Assembly: GCF_001556865.1 (NCBI RefSeq)
Contig: NZ_LSJY01000112.1
Span: forward strand, 32,924-96,923
Reading direction: 5' to 3'
Origin: Sphingobium sp. CCH11-B1
Lineage (GTDB): Bacteria > Pseudomonadota > Alphaproteobacteria > Sphingomonadales > Sphingomonadaceae
DNA length: 64,000 nucleotides
In this document: piece by piece, positions 27,104 to 35,258 of the stretch
Layout: every line of letters begins with the position of its first letter
Numbering within the stretch: the first letter of the stretch is position 1
The notes under the pieces: generated by a model
What the model saw: the letters and a program-made list of their open reading frames with translations, nothing else
Told to the model about the DNA's origin: nothing
Database searches by the model: none
Translations under genes and position numbers: made by a program

Positions 27104-28200
27104 CTATTGTTTGAGCTGACCGGCAAGGATCGTTTGGTCGATTTCGGCGATGGAGCGTACGCCCGTCAAAGCCATGGCGACCCGCATCTCGCTTTCCATG
27201 AGCGTGAGCAGTTGCGACACGCCTGCCTCTCCGCCGGCGGCAAGCGCGTATACGAACGCACGACCGATCAGCGCCATGTCCGCCCCCAGCGCCAGCATCC
27301 GCACGACGTCCAGTCCGGAGCGGATGCCCGAATCAACAAGGATGCTGATATCACCCTTCACCGCGTCGGCGATCGCCATGGTTTGACACCACAATCCCAT
27401 CAGCGCCGAAACGAACCGCATCGCGTGCATCCTCTGGATCGAGTATCCCCTTGATCACCATCGACCCCTTCCAGAAATCCCGGATCCATTCGAGATCGCC
27501 AGGAAATCGACGGGTCGAAATTGGCCCCGAGCCAGCCAATATAATCCTCCAACGTCGTGGGCGTCCCCCGGTAAGCGGAAATATTGCCCAGATCGTGCGG
27601 CCGCCCCCAAAGCCCCACATCCCAGGCCCAGCGTGGATGGGTCACTGCCTGCATCATCCGGCGGAGACCTGCACGGGGCCCGGACATGCCGGAATGCGCG
27701 TCGCGATAGCGCGCGCCGGGTACGGGCATGTCGACGGTGAAGACCAACGTCGTCACTCCGGCGGCCTGTGCGCGTTCCAACGCGTCGCGCATGAACCCGC
27801 GATCTTTCAGCACATAGAGCTGGAACCAGATCGGCGCGCCAGAGGCAGCCTGCACCTCGCCGATTGCGCAGACCGACACAGTGGAAAGCGTGAAGGGCAC
27901 GCCCTTTGCCGCTGCCGCGCGTGCGGCTTGCACTTCCCCGCGCCGCGCATACATTCCGGTGAGGCCAACAGGCGCGAGCGCGATCGGCAGCGTCATGCGG
28001 GTTCCGAACAGATCGGTCGTCAGATCGCAATCCGCCACGTTCCGTAACACCCGCTGGCGAAGCTCCACGTCCGCCAGATCTTCGACATTGCGCCGCAGCG
28101 TATGTTCGGCATAGGCGCCGCCGTCGATATAGTGGAAGAGGAACGGCGGCAGGCGCCGCCGGGCCGCTTCGCGAAAGTCCGTGGTGGCGGAAATGATCAT
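27104..28200 (-). pseudogene. lldD: Broken L-lactate dehydrogenase (FMN-dependent, LldD family)
   Basis: The frame starting at 28200 encodes the LldD N-terminus ([44 protein letters not shown]) up to NFDPSISWR. One missing base at about 27497 then shifts the frame; the sequence resumes in a second frame with [11 protein letters not shown] and IVVSNHG. After NHG the expected GRQLDG..RALPA stretch (about 15 residues, including the substrate-binding Arg) is absent. The protein continues in a third frame with IADAVKGD and [19 protein letters not shown] to the normal C-terminus. The second lesion looks like a deletion between short GGCG repeats. Intact, it would oxidise L-lactate to pyruvate; no functional product is expected. 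Confidence 0.88.
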
Positions 28201-28481
28201 GGCATTCCGCCTTCCCTGTTGCAGTAGCCGGTGGTTTCAGGCCGCCATGCCGTCAGCAGAGCCGATGATGGTCGGCATCCGTACGACGTGTGGAAGGTGG
28301 AGGCAGTCATGAGGTCGCGCTCCTCGCTGGTCATGAAGCAGACCATGGCGGCAGATTCCCTTACCGGGCGAAGGCTTCCCATCGACGGTTGCGCCAGGAT
28401 CGGGGCCTCGAAGGTCGCTGGCGTCGCGCCGCCCGTGCTGACCGCAACGCGGCCTTCAAACCGGCCCGGCCATGTGGTCAT
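28197..28481 (-). pseudogene. Internally deleted short-chain dehydrogenase remnant
   Basis: This 94-codon open frame begins like an SDR Rossmann domain (RFEGRVAVSTGGA) and then jumps to an SDR C-terminus (MGSLRPVRESAAMVCFM, then TASTFHTSYG, compare the usual AAMVCFLASD..TGSTFDVSGG). About 160-170 residues are missing from the middle, including the rest of the cofactor site and the catalytic Ser-Tyr-Lys. It keeps ATGA overlaps with both the FAH hydrolase gene and the broken lldD, so the operon structure survives while the gene does not. The original enzyme probably oxidised a 2-keto-3-deoxy sugar acid. The relic could still make a short useless peptide. Confidence 0.7.
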
Positions 28482-29335
28482 TCAAGCACCGCATCGCCCA
28501 AATGACGCCATTCTACGACATTCTGCCGCTGCCTACCGAGCTTTGAGATGCCCAATTCCATGATGTCGCCGGGCTTGAGGAAGATCGCTTCGGGCTTCTT
28601 GCCTTCACCCACGCCCGGGGGGGTGCCGGTAATCATCAGGTCGCCGGGCTGAAGCGTCACATATTCGCTGACATAGGAAATGAGTTGCGCGACGGTGAAA
28701 ATCATCGTCTTCGTGTTCCCGGTCTGCATCCGCGCGCCGTTGAGGTCGAGATACATGTCGAGATGCTGCGGATCGCCGACCTCGTCCGGCGTGACGAGCC
28801 AGGGGCCGACCGGGCAGAAAGTGTCATGGCCCTTGCCCTTGCTCCACTGAGTGCCGCGCTGCTTCTGGTTGAAGCGTTCCGACACATCGTTGACGAGGAC
28901 ATAGCCCGCCACTTTTGACAGCGCCTCGTCCTCGGTGACATAGCGGCAGGTCTCTCCTATGATGACGCCCAGTTCGACCTCCCAGTCGCTGTGCGTCGAT
29001 CCCTTGGGCAACATGACGTCATCGTTTGGGCCGGTGAGCGCGGACAGCGCCTTCATGAACATCACCGGCTCGGTCGGGATCGGCAGGTTGGATTCGATCG
29101 CATGGTCCTCATAATTGAGGCCGATGGCGACGATCTTGCCGATGCCCTTCACTGGCACGCCGAGGCGCGGCGTACCCTCCACCGCGGGCAAGCTGGCGAC
29201 ATCCACGCTTGTGGCGGTGGCAAGCGCCTCGACCGTCAGTTCAGGGACGATCGCGGACAGGTCGCGGATATGGCCTTCGCTGTCGATGATACCGGGCTTT
29301 TCCTGGCCAGGATGGCCGAAACGGCAGAATCTCAT
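28478..29335 (-). CDS. FAH-family hydrolase, probable 2,4-diketo-3-deoxy-L-rhamnonate/fuconate hydrolase
   Basis: A 285-residue fumarylacetoacetate hydrolase-superfamily enzyme. The C-terminal FAH core is complete: IVAIGLNYEDHAIE, metal ligands in WEVELGVIIGE (Glu, Glu) and VNDVSER (Asp), and DLMITGTPPGVGEG. The N-terminus MRFCRFGHPGQEKPGIIDSE matches the LRA6-like subgroup that cleaves 2,4-diketo-3-deoxy sugar acids to pyruvate plus L-lactate. Databases often name such proteins ureidoglycolate lyase. The adjacent SDR and lldD remnants fit the deoxysugar pathway better than the purine one. The start at 29335 follows AAAGAG 8 nt upstream. It appears intact although its partners are broken. Confidence 0.85.
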   Translation of the reverse strand: MRFCRFGHPGQEKPGIIDSEGHIRDLSAIVPELTVEALATATSVDVASLPAVEGTPRLGVPVKGIGKIVAIGLNYEDHAIESNLPIPTEPVMFMKALSALTGPNDDVMLPKGSTHSDWEVELGVIIGETCRYVTEDEALSKVAGYVLVNDVSERFNQKQRGTQWSKGKGHDTFCPVGPWLVTPDEVGDPQHLDMYLDLNGARMQTGNTKTMIFTVAQLISYVSEYVTLQPGDLMITGTPPGVGEGKKPEAIFLKPGDIMELGISKLGRQRQNVVEWRHLGDAVLE

Positions 29336-29544
29336 GGGACTTGCTCTTTCTATGGCAGTCAGGGGGTGGAGGACGGTGGAGCGGGATATTGCGATTGCGA
29401 TCGACGCAGAAGCCCAGCACGTCGAGCGCGGTGACATTCAAAGCTCGGACAAATCTGATCTCTGGTTAGGTCACGACCGGCACGAACTCAACTCCCTGAA
29501 CCGGACGACTTCCTGCAGCCTCGCCAGTGAACTGCCTCCGGTCT

Positions 29545-29562
29545 CGCGCAACGCGTTGCGCG
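29545..29562. promoter_or_regulatory. Perfect 18-bp palindrome, possible operator
   Basis: CGCGCAACG followed by its exact reverse complement CGTTGCGCG lies in the 267-nt gap between the dehydroquinase stop (29603) and the FAH hydrolase start (29335). Perfect dyads of this size with a central CG step are typical of transcription-factor operators. It could control the FAH-SDR-lldD operon; the regulator is not in the window. Confidence 0.4.
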
Positions 29563-29602
29563 CACCGTACGACAGTCTACGAATGTGCGTGCGACAAGGG
29601 CC

Positions 29603-30049
29603 CTACGCCCCGTCGCGGATCAGCTTGCCGACGTGGCGCAGCGCCAATTGATAGCCATGCGTGCCGAAGCCAGCCATGACAGCGTCGGCACGGCCCGACA
29701 CATAGCTGTGATGGCGAAACACATCGCGCTTGTGGACGTTCGAGATGTGGATTTCAACGACATGCCCTTCAAACGCGTTCAGCGCGTCGAGTATCGCGAC
29801 AGAGGTGTGAGTGAAGGCAGCCGGATTGATGACAATGGCCGCCGCACGCTCGCGCGCTTCGTGGATCCAGTCGATGATCTGGAATTCAGCATTCGACTGG
29901 AGAAAGCGGAGTTGCAGCCCCTCGCTATTCGCCACTTCGCAACAGTCGCGTTCGACATCGGAGAGGGTTTCGCTACCGTAAATTTCGGGTTCCCGCTTGC
30001 CAAGCAGGTTAAGGTTGGGCCCGTTAATCACATAGACGAGAACGCTCAT
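29603..30049 (-). CDS. aroQ: Type II 3-dehydroquinate dehydratase
   Basis: A 148-residue class II dehydroquinase that interconverts 3-dehydroquinate and 3-dehydroshikimate. The N-terminal motif [19 protein letters not shown] carries the catalytic Arg and Tyr, followed by [23 protein letters not shown], and [17 protein letters not shown] with the catalytic His. Length is normal for the dodecameric enzyme. GGAG 6 nt before the ATG at 30049 supports the start. It is not beside other shikimate genes, so it might serve quinate catabolism rather than biosynthesis; sequence alone does not decide. Confidence 0.92.
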   Translation of the reverse strand: MSVLVYVINGPNLNLLGKREPEIYGSETLSDVERDCCEVANSEGLQLRFLQSNAEFQIIDWIHEARERAAAIVINPAAFTHTSVAILDALNAFEGHVVEIHISNVHKRDVFRHHSYVSGRADAVMAGFGTHGYQLALRHVGKLIRDGA

Positions 30050-30472
30050 TTTCTACTCCGATTGTCGTCGACCCGCCCGCCAGACAGACCATATTCCGCG
30101 AAATCGCGGCTAGTGACTGTTAGAATGCCCGATTTGGTCCGCCCCGGATCGTCGACCCGGCCTGAAACGCCCCCAATCAAATCCTCGTCTCTCGCCTTGC
30201 CGTGGTCGAGGCGGCAGCGTGGGCCAAGACGAACAGGCTAGTCAACTCTCATCCTGTGGAAGTGCGTCTGCATCCCTTCTGATTGACCTGGCCGTCGACC
30301 GTACGGCGGTTGATCGCCCATACCAGCCGGAGCAATTCCGTTTCGAGGGGAAACAGACGATCTCGGCGACCCGAAGATTCGGCAGCGTGCATGGCGAGCG
30401 CTATTTTTTGCAACGATCCGTGCCGATCATTGCGTTGGATCGATAGGGGCGAAACAGGCATCAGGATCACGC
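30050..30472. promoter_or_regulatory. Divergent intergenic region before the purine operon
   Basis: This 423-nt stretch between aroQ (leftward) and the 19-gene purine operon (rightward) holds no credible gene; its short open frames look random. It must contain the promoter of the purine operon. At 30401-30442, 31-72 nt before the first start codon, lies a block that recurs upstream of the TonB receptor operon. Confidence 0.5.
30401..30442 (+). promoter_or_regulatory. Shared promoter block, copy 1 (candidate LysR operator)
   Basis: The first 15 bases (CTATTTTTTGCAACG) are identical to 52982-52996, and about 16 of the next 27 positions also match without gaps. An inverted CAACG...CGTTG pair (30411-30415 and 30433-30437) lies inside the block. 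The copy sits 31-72 nt upstream of the symporter start, a normal place for an activator site or promoter. The second copy has the same orientation relative to the rightward TonB receptor operon. Confidence 0.5.
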
Positions 30473-31453
30473 ATGCGCGCTATCCGCTTTATTCCTTCCG
30501 TTGACCCGTTCCTGCTGTTCCTGATCGCGACGGTTGCAGCGGCCTCGTTCCTGCCGGTTCGGGGCGCTGCGGCGGCATGGGTCGGGCTGATCGCCGATCT
30601 GGCGATCGCGCTCCTGTTCTTCCTGCACGGCGCAAAGCTGTCACGCGAGGCTATCGTGCAGGGTATCGGCAGCTGGCGGCTGCATCTGCTGGTATTCGGA
30701 TCGACCTATCTGCTGTTTCCAGCGATCGGCCTGGCCGTAGTCGACCTGTCGGGCGGGTGGGTCGATCCGCTGCTGCTGTCGGGCCTGCTCTATCTGACGC
30801 TGCTGCCTTCGACGGTACAGTCGTCGATCGCCTTTACGGCAATCGCCGGCGGCAATGTTGCAGCGGCGGTGTGCAGCGCTTCGCTTTCCAACCTGATCGG
30901 CATCGTGCTGACGCCGCTGCTGGTCAGCCTTGCGATGACGACCAGCGGCAGCGGCGTACAGATGAGCTGGCATTCGATCGAAGCCATCCTGTTGCAACTG
31001 CTGCTGCCCTTCGTCGCGGGTCATTTGCTGCGTCCGTTGATCGGCACTTTCGTGGCCCGCAACAAGGCTGTCCTGCAGATCGTGGATCGCGGATCGATCC
31101 TGCTGGTCGTCTATTCCGCCTTCAGCGCTGCGGTGGTGAACGGCATCTGGCTGATATTGGGATGGCGGGACATGGCGGCGCTGCTGGTGCTGAGTGCCCT
31201 CATCCTGGCGATCGTCATGGGGGCCAACCTGCTGGCCGCAAGGATGCTTAAACTGCCGCGCGAGGACGCAATCGTCCTGCTGTTCTGCGGCTCGAAGAAA
31301 AGCCTGGTATCGGGCGTACCAATGGCAGGTGCATTGTTCGCGCCGGCCAGCGTCGGCATGATCGTGCTGCCCCTGATGATCTTCCACCAGTTGCAACTGT
31401 TCGTCTGCGCCATGCTGGCCGCGCGCTATCGTCGCCAGATGGAGGCAGGCTGA
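30473..31453 (+). CDS. Bile acid:sodium symporter-like transporter (YfeH/SBF-like)
   Basis: A 326-residue polytopic inner-membrane protein of the SBF-like 7TM (BASS/YfeH) family with about nine to ten hydrophobic segments. Family-like motifs include LLYLTLLPSTVQSSIAFTAIAGGNVAAA and LLFCGSKKSLVSGVPMAG (kept here as two separate regions of the protein). It is the first gene of the purine operon, with AGGA 6 nt before the ATG. Its substrate is unknown; position suggests a purine-derived organic acid such as oxamate, oxalurate or allantoate, moved with sodium. That is inference from context only. Confidence 0.82.
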   Translation: MRAIRFIPSVDPFLLFLIATVAAASFLPVRGAAAAWVGLIADLAIALLFFLHGAKLSREAIVQGIGSWRLHLLVFGSTYLLFPAIGLAVVDLSGGWVDPLLLSGLLYLTLLPSTVQSSIAFTAIAGGNVAAAVCSASLSNLIGIVLTPLLVSLAMTTSGSGVQMSWHSIEAILLQLLLPFVAGHLLRPLIGTFVARNKAVLQIVDRGSILLVVYSAFSAAVVNGIWLILGWRDMAALLVLSALILAIVMGANLLAARMLKLPREDAIVLLFCGSKKSLVSGVPMAGALFAPASVGMIVLPLMIFHQLQLFVCAMLAARYRRQMEAG

Positions 31454-31454
31454 C

Positions 31455-31631
31455 ATGGCCGAAACGCCCCCGCCCGCCATTCCGCTGACCGACGAAGATG
31501 TCTTCGCGGCGGCGGCGACGCTCGATCTGCCGATCCTTGCAGCCTGCATGCCGGGCGTACTCGCCAATCTGGCGCTGCTTGACCGGCACGCCCGTACGCT
31601 GTTGACGGAAAGGGGCGCGGAATGCGAATGA
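31455..31631 (+). CDS. hpxX: AtzG/HpxX-like small subunit (DUF4089)
   Basis: A 58-residue protein (MAETPPPAIPLTDEDVFAAA ... LDLPILAACMPGVLANLALL) of the AtzG/DUF4089 type, a GatC-like stabilising subunit for AtzE-family amidases. It starts one base after the symporter stop and overlaps the amidase gene by 10 nt, the arrangement seen in atzG-atzE and in hpxX-hpxY of enterobacterial purine loci. Too short for many gene finders, but the family pattern and position are clear. Confidence 0.82.
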   Translation: MAETPPPAIPLTDEDVFAAAATLDLPILAACMPGVLANLALLDRHARTLLTERGAECE

Positions 31632-32968
31632 CCTCCGTCACCGCCATTGCCGATGCGGTCCGATCCGGCGCAGTAACGGCCGTCGCTGTGCTGGAACAGT
31701 GCCTGTCCGGGCTGGACCGGGAAGGGGGAAGGCTGGTCGCCGTCACCCGCCTCCTCGCCGAGCGGGCACGCAAGGAGGCGGAGGCAGTGGACGCGATCGT
31801 GGCCAGGGGCGGCGATCCGGGACCACTCGCCGGCGTGCCCTATGGTGTCAAGGATCTGTTCGATGTGGAGGGGCTGCCCACGACGGCAGGCTCCAGCCTC
31901 TACGCCGGCACGCCGCCCGCGACCGCCGATGCCGAAGCGATCACGATGCTGCGGGCGGCCGGGGCGGTGCTGGTCGCGACGCTCAACATGGACGAGTTCG
32001 CCTATGGTTTCGCGACGATCAACGCACACCATGGCACGACCCGCAATCCCCATGACCGGGAACGGCTGGCGGGCGGATCGTCCGGCGGATCGGCGGCCAT
32101 CGTTGCCGCCGGCTTGCTGCCCTTCTCGCTTGGTTCCGACACCAACGGATCGGTGCGGGTTCCCGCCAGCCTCACCGGCACCTACGGCCTGAAACCGACC
32201 CATGGCGGGCTGCCCATGGGCGGCGTCTTCCCCTTCGCCCGCAGTTTCGACGATGTCGGACCTTTCACTTTGTCAGTCCAGGACATGCAATGCGTGTGGC
32301 GCGCGCTGACGGGCAAGCAGCCCTCCTCCAATACCCAGGCGCTCCGCATCGCGCGGCTGGGTGGGCGGTTTCGCGAGAATGCCGATCCCGACCAGATCGA
32401 GGCGATCGACAAGATCGCGCCCGGCGCACCGCTGATCGAATTGCCCGATATCGGCGCGGCACGGTCTGCGGCGTTTCTGATCACCGCGGCGGAGGGCGGG
32501 GCGTTGCACCGCGCTGCGCTGGCCCGCGATCCGATGGCGTTCGATCCCGCGACCCGCGACCGCCTGATCGCCGGTGCCCTGCTGCCGCCTGAACTCTACG
32601 AGGCCGCACAGGACTTCAAGAAGCACTATCGCCAACGGATAAGTGCGCTGATCGCTGATCATGACGTCCTGCTGGCGCCGGCAACGCCCTGTGTCGCGCC
32701 GTTGATCGCCGATCCCCGCATCCTCATCGACGGAGCCTGGTCTCCGGCCCGCGCGGACCTGGGCATCCACAGTCAGCCGATCAGCTTCACCGGCCTCCCC
32801 TCCCTGTGCGTGCCGCTCAACCGGCCCGGCCAGTTGCCGATCGGCATCCAGTTAATCGGCAAGGCGGGCGAGGAAGCCACTTTATTCCGCCTCGCCGCAA
32901 TGCTGGAAGAAGAGGGGCAGATCGGCGTAACATTGCCGACGGGCTTGTTTCAGGGGGATCCAATATGA
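31622..32968 (+). CDS. hpxY: AtzE/HpxY-like amidase (amidase signature family)
   Basis: A 448-residue amidase-signature enzyme. The catalytic Lys is in GVPYGVKDLFDVEG, and the glycine-serine segment with cis-Ser and nucleophile Ser is LAGGSSGGSAAIVAAGL followed by LGSDTNGSVRVPASLTG. It belongs with the preceding AtzG-like subunit. In Klebsiella the hpxWXYZ genes act after oxalurate, and HpxY is thought to hydrolyse the ureido group of oxalurate towards oxamate; the same step is inferred here. The ATG at 31622 or the ATG at 31628 (overlapping the previous stop) may be used. Confidence 0.87.
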   Translation: MRMTSVTAIADAVRSGAVTAVAVLEQCLSGLDREGGRLVAVTRLLAERARKEAEAVDAIVARGGDPGPLAGVPYGVKDLFDVEGLPTTAGSSLYAGTPPATADAEAITMLRAAGAVLVATLNMDEFAYGFATINAHHGTTRNPHDRERLAGGSSGGSAAIVAAGLLPFSLGSDTNGSVRVPASLTGTYGLKPTHGGLPMGGVFPFARSFDDVGPFTLSVQDMQCVWRALTGKQPSSNTQALRIARLGGRFRENADPDQIEAIDKIAPGAPLIELPDIGAARSAAFLITAAEGGALHRAALARDPMAFDPATRDRLIAGALLPPELYEAAQDFKKHYRQRISALIADHDVLLAPATPCVAPLIADPRILIDGAWSPARADLGIHSQPISFTGLPSLCVPLNRPGQLPIGIQLIGKAGEEATLFRLAAMLEEEGQIGVTLPTGLFQGDPI

Positions 32969-34335
32969 CCGATGCCGTTTCGTTGGACGCGGCGGCGACA
33001 TCGCCGCCGGCGGCCAGCCGTCTGGACCGCTATTTCGCCCTGACGGAGCGCGGCACGACCGCCCGTACCGAGATATTGGCAGGCATCACCACCTTCCTCA
33101 CCATGGCCTATATCGTTCTGGTCAACCCATCGATCCTGAGCGCGGCGGGGATGCCGGTCGCCTCGGTCGCGGCGGCGACCTGCTTTGCAGCCGCCTTCGC
33201 TTCCATTTTGATGGGCATGGTCGCAAACACGCCGCTGGCGCTGGCGCCGGGGATGGGGCTCAACGCCTATTTCGCCTTCACTGTCGTTGGTCAGATGGGG
33301 GTGCCCTGGCCCGTGGCGCTGGGCTGCGTGTTCATTTCGGGCGTGGCCTTCCTCATCCTGACGCTGACCGGGGTGCGGCAGATGATCGTGGCGGTGATCC
33401 CGCCCTATCTGTTCGCGGCGGTAGCGGGGGGTATTGGCCTGTTCATCGGTTTCATCGGCCTCAAAAATGCCGGCATCATCGCCGCCAATCCCGCGACCTT
33501 CGTGGCGCTGGGCAACCTCAAGGCGCCGGGCGCCGCTCTGGCCTTGCTTGGCTTGGCGGTAATCGGCGCGCTCAGCGTCTGGAATGTGCGCGGCGCAATG
33601 CTATTCGGGATCGTCGGCACGACCATTATCGGCTGGCTGACGGGGCAGGTGACGGTCAACCCCGAACCCTATGACCTATCCGCGCTGACCGGCACGGCGT
33701 TCAAGCTCGACCTGCCCGGCGTGTTCGGCCTGACCGGGTCGCACGGCATCGGCCTCATCGAAATCCTGTTCGTCTTCCTGTTCGTCGACCTGTTCGACAA
33801 TATCGGCACGCTGGTCGCCGTCACCAAACGCGCGGGGCTGATCGACGCGGCGGGCCGCATCCCCGGCCTCAACCGCATCCTGATGACCGATGCGGTCGCG
33901 ACCATGGTGGGGTCGATTGCGGGCACCAGCACGGTCACCTCCTATGTCGAGAGCGCAGCGGGCGTGCAGGCCGGCGGACGCACGGGCCTCACCGCCGTGG
34001 TAACCGGCATCTTGTTTCTGGCGACGATGTTCGTCGCCCCTTACGCGCAGATCGTTCCGCTGGCGGCGACCGCGCCGGCCCTGATCATCGTCGGCGGGCT
34101 GATGCTGCTGCCGCTGACGGAGATCGAATGGGAAGACCCGATGGCGGCGATCCCCGCCTTCCTCACCGTGGCGATGATCCCGCTCACCTTCTCCATCGCG
34201 AACGGCTTGGCCTTCGGCATCACCGCCCATGCGGCGCTGAAGCTGATCCGCGGCCGCGCGACGCGGACCGACTGGTTCCTGTTCCTCCTCGCCGGGCTGT
34301 TCGTCGTCCGCTTCGTCTGGATGTCCGCCGCATGA
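32965..34335 (+). CDS. NCS2 purine permease, AzgA/GhxP-like
   Basis: A 456-residue inner-membrane transporter of the AzgA-like branch of NCS2, which imports adenine, guanine or hypoxanthine with protons. Hallmarks are the N-terminal block RGTTARTEILAGITTFLTMA and YIVLVNPSIL, NTPLALAPGMGLNAYFAFTV, FLFVDLFDNIGTLVAV and GTSTVTSYVESAAGVQAGGR. About 12-14 hydrophobic segments. The ATG overlaps the amidase stop (ATGA) and has AGGGGG upstream. It would import bases freed in the periplasm by the exported nucleosidases of this locus. Confidence 0.92.
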   Translation: MTDAVSLDAAATSPPAASRLDRYFALTERGTTARTEILAGITTFLTMAYIVLVNPSILSAAGMPVASVAAATCFAAAFASILMGMVANTPLALAPGMGLNAYFAFTVVGQMGVPWPVALGCVFISGVAFLILTLTGVRQMIVAVIPPYLFAAVAGGIGLFIGFIGLKNAGIIAANPATFVALGNLKAPGAALALLGLAVIGALSVWNVRGAMLFGIVGTTIIGWLTGQVTVNPEPYDLSALTGTAFKLDLPGVFGLTGSHGIGLIEILFVFLFVDLFDNIGTLVAVTKRAGLIDAAGRIPGLNRILMTDAVATMVGSIAGTSTVTSYVESAAGVQAGGRTGLTAVVTGILFLATMFVAPYAQIVPLAATAPALIIVGGLMLLPLTEIEWEDPMAAIPAFLTVAMIPLTFSIANGLAFGITAHAALKLIRGRATRTDWFLFLLAGLFVVRFVWMSAA

Positions 34336-35258
34336 TCCGCTTTCTGGCTCTTGCCTTTCTGTCCTTCTTCGCCGCACCCGCTTTCGCGCAGAAGCTGGAC
34401 GAGACGCCCCGCACGGTGGTGATGACCGCCTACCGGCCGGAATGGAATGCGCTGGTCGCCCATGTAGAGCAGCCGCAAGAGCACAGGATCAACGGCATGA
34501 CGCTGCTGACCGGCACGATGTCGGGCAAGCCCGTCATCCTGATGATGAGCGGCGTGTCGATGGTGAACGCGGCGATGAACAGCCAGATCGTCATCGACCG
34601 TTTCGCCGTGAAGCGCATCGTCTTTTCGGGCATCGCCGGCGGTGTCGATCCGGCGCTGTCGATCGGTGACGTGATCGTGGCGGACAACTGGGGGCAATAT
34701 CTGGAGGCGAGCTTCGCCCGGCGCACCAGAACCGGCTATGTCCCGCCCGAAAATGCCGGGCCGGACGCGCCCGCCAACTGGAACTTCATCTTTCCGCGCG
34801 GCACCAGCGTCGGCAACGAGGCAACGCCGGCAAAGCGCGTCTTCCGCTTGCCCGTCGATCCATCGTTGCTGGATCTGGCCCGGAAAATCGCGCCGCAGGT
34901 CCAGTTGGAGCGCTGCGTTCCGCCTCATCCCGAAGCATTGCCCGGTTCCGCGCTCTGCCTGCCGAAATCGCCGAAGATCGTCGTCGGCGGCACCGGCGTA
35001 TCGGCCGGCATCTTCGCCGACAACGCGGCCTTTCGCCAATATCTGCACCGGGCTTGGGGCGCGCGCCTACTGGACATGGAAAGCGCGGCGGTTGCCCAGG
35101 TCGCCTATGCCAATCGCGTGCCGGCCATCTTCTTCCGCAGCCTCTCCGACCTAGCCGGCGGCGATGCCACCAAGAATATGGAGGATACATTCGAGCATCT
35201 GGCGTCGGTGAACAGCGCGCATGTCGTGCGCGCCTATATCGCGGCCTTGCCGGACTGA
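34332..35258 (+). CDS. Exported phosphorylase-superfamily nucleosidase (MTA/SAH nucleosidase-like)
   Basis: A 308-residue protein of the PNP/UDP phosphorylase superfamily with a signal peptide (MIRFLALAFLSFFAAPAFAQ). Core motifs: RIVFSGIAGGVDPALSIGDV (glycine-rich phosphate/ribose site), RLLDMESAAVAQVAYANRVP (ribose-binding Met-Glu) and FRSLSDLAGG (catalytic Asp loop). It probably splits purine nucleosides or methylthioadenosine in the periplasm. It overlaps the permease gene by 4 nt, which fits cleavage outside followed by base import. Confidence 0.85.
   Translation: MIRFLALAFLSFFAAPAFAQKLDETPRTVVMTAYRPEWNALVAHVEQPQEHRINGMTLLTGTMSGKPVILMMSGVSMVNAAMNSQIVIDRFAVKRIVFSGIAGGVDPALSIGDVIVADNWGQYLEASFARRTRTGYVPPENAGPDAPANWNFIFPRGTSVGNEATPAKRVFRLPVDPSLLDLARKIAPQVQLERCVPPHPEALPGSALCLPKSPKIVVGGTGVSAGIFADNAAFRQYLHRAWGARLLDMESAAVAQVAYANRVPAIFFRSLSDLAGGDATKNMEDTFEHLASVNSAHVVRAYIAALPD

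Noticed and set aside
28478..29335. FAH-family gene as ureidoglycolate lyase of the purine pathway
   Set aside because: The name is common in databases, but the gene is on the other strand, outside the purine operon, and linked to SDR and lldD remnants. The purine operon uses the oxalurate branch and does not need it.
30249..30470. Small open frame in the divergent region before the purine operon
   Set aside because: No ribosome-binding site, no recognisable motif, Arg-rich random-looking composition, and it overlaps the shared promoter block.
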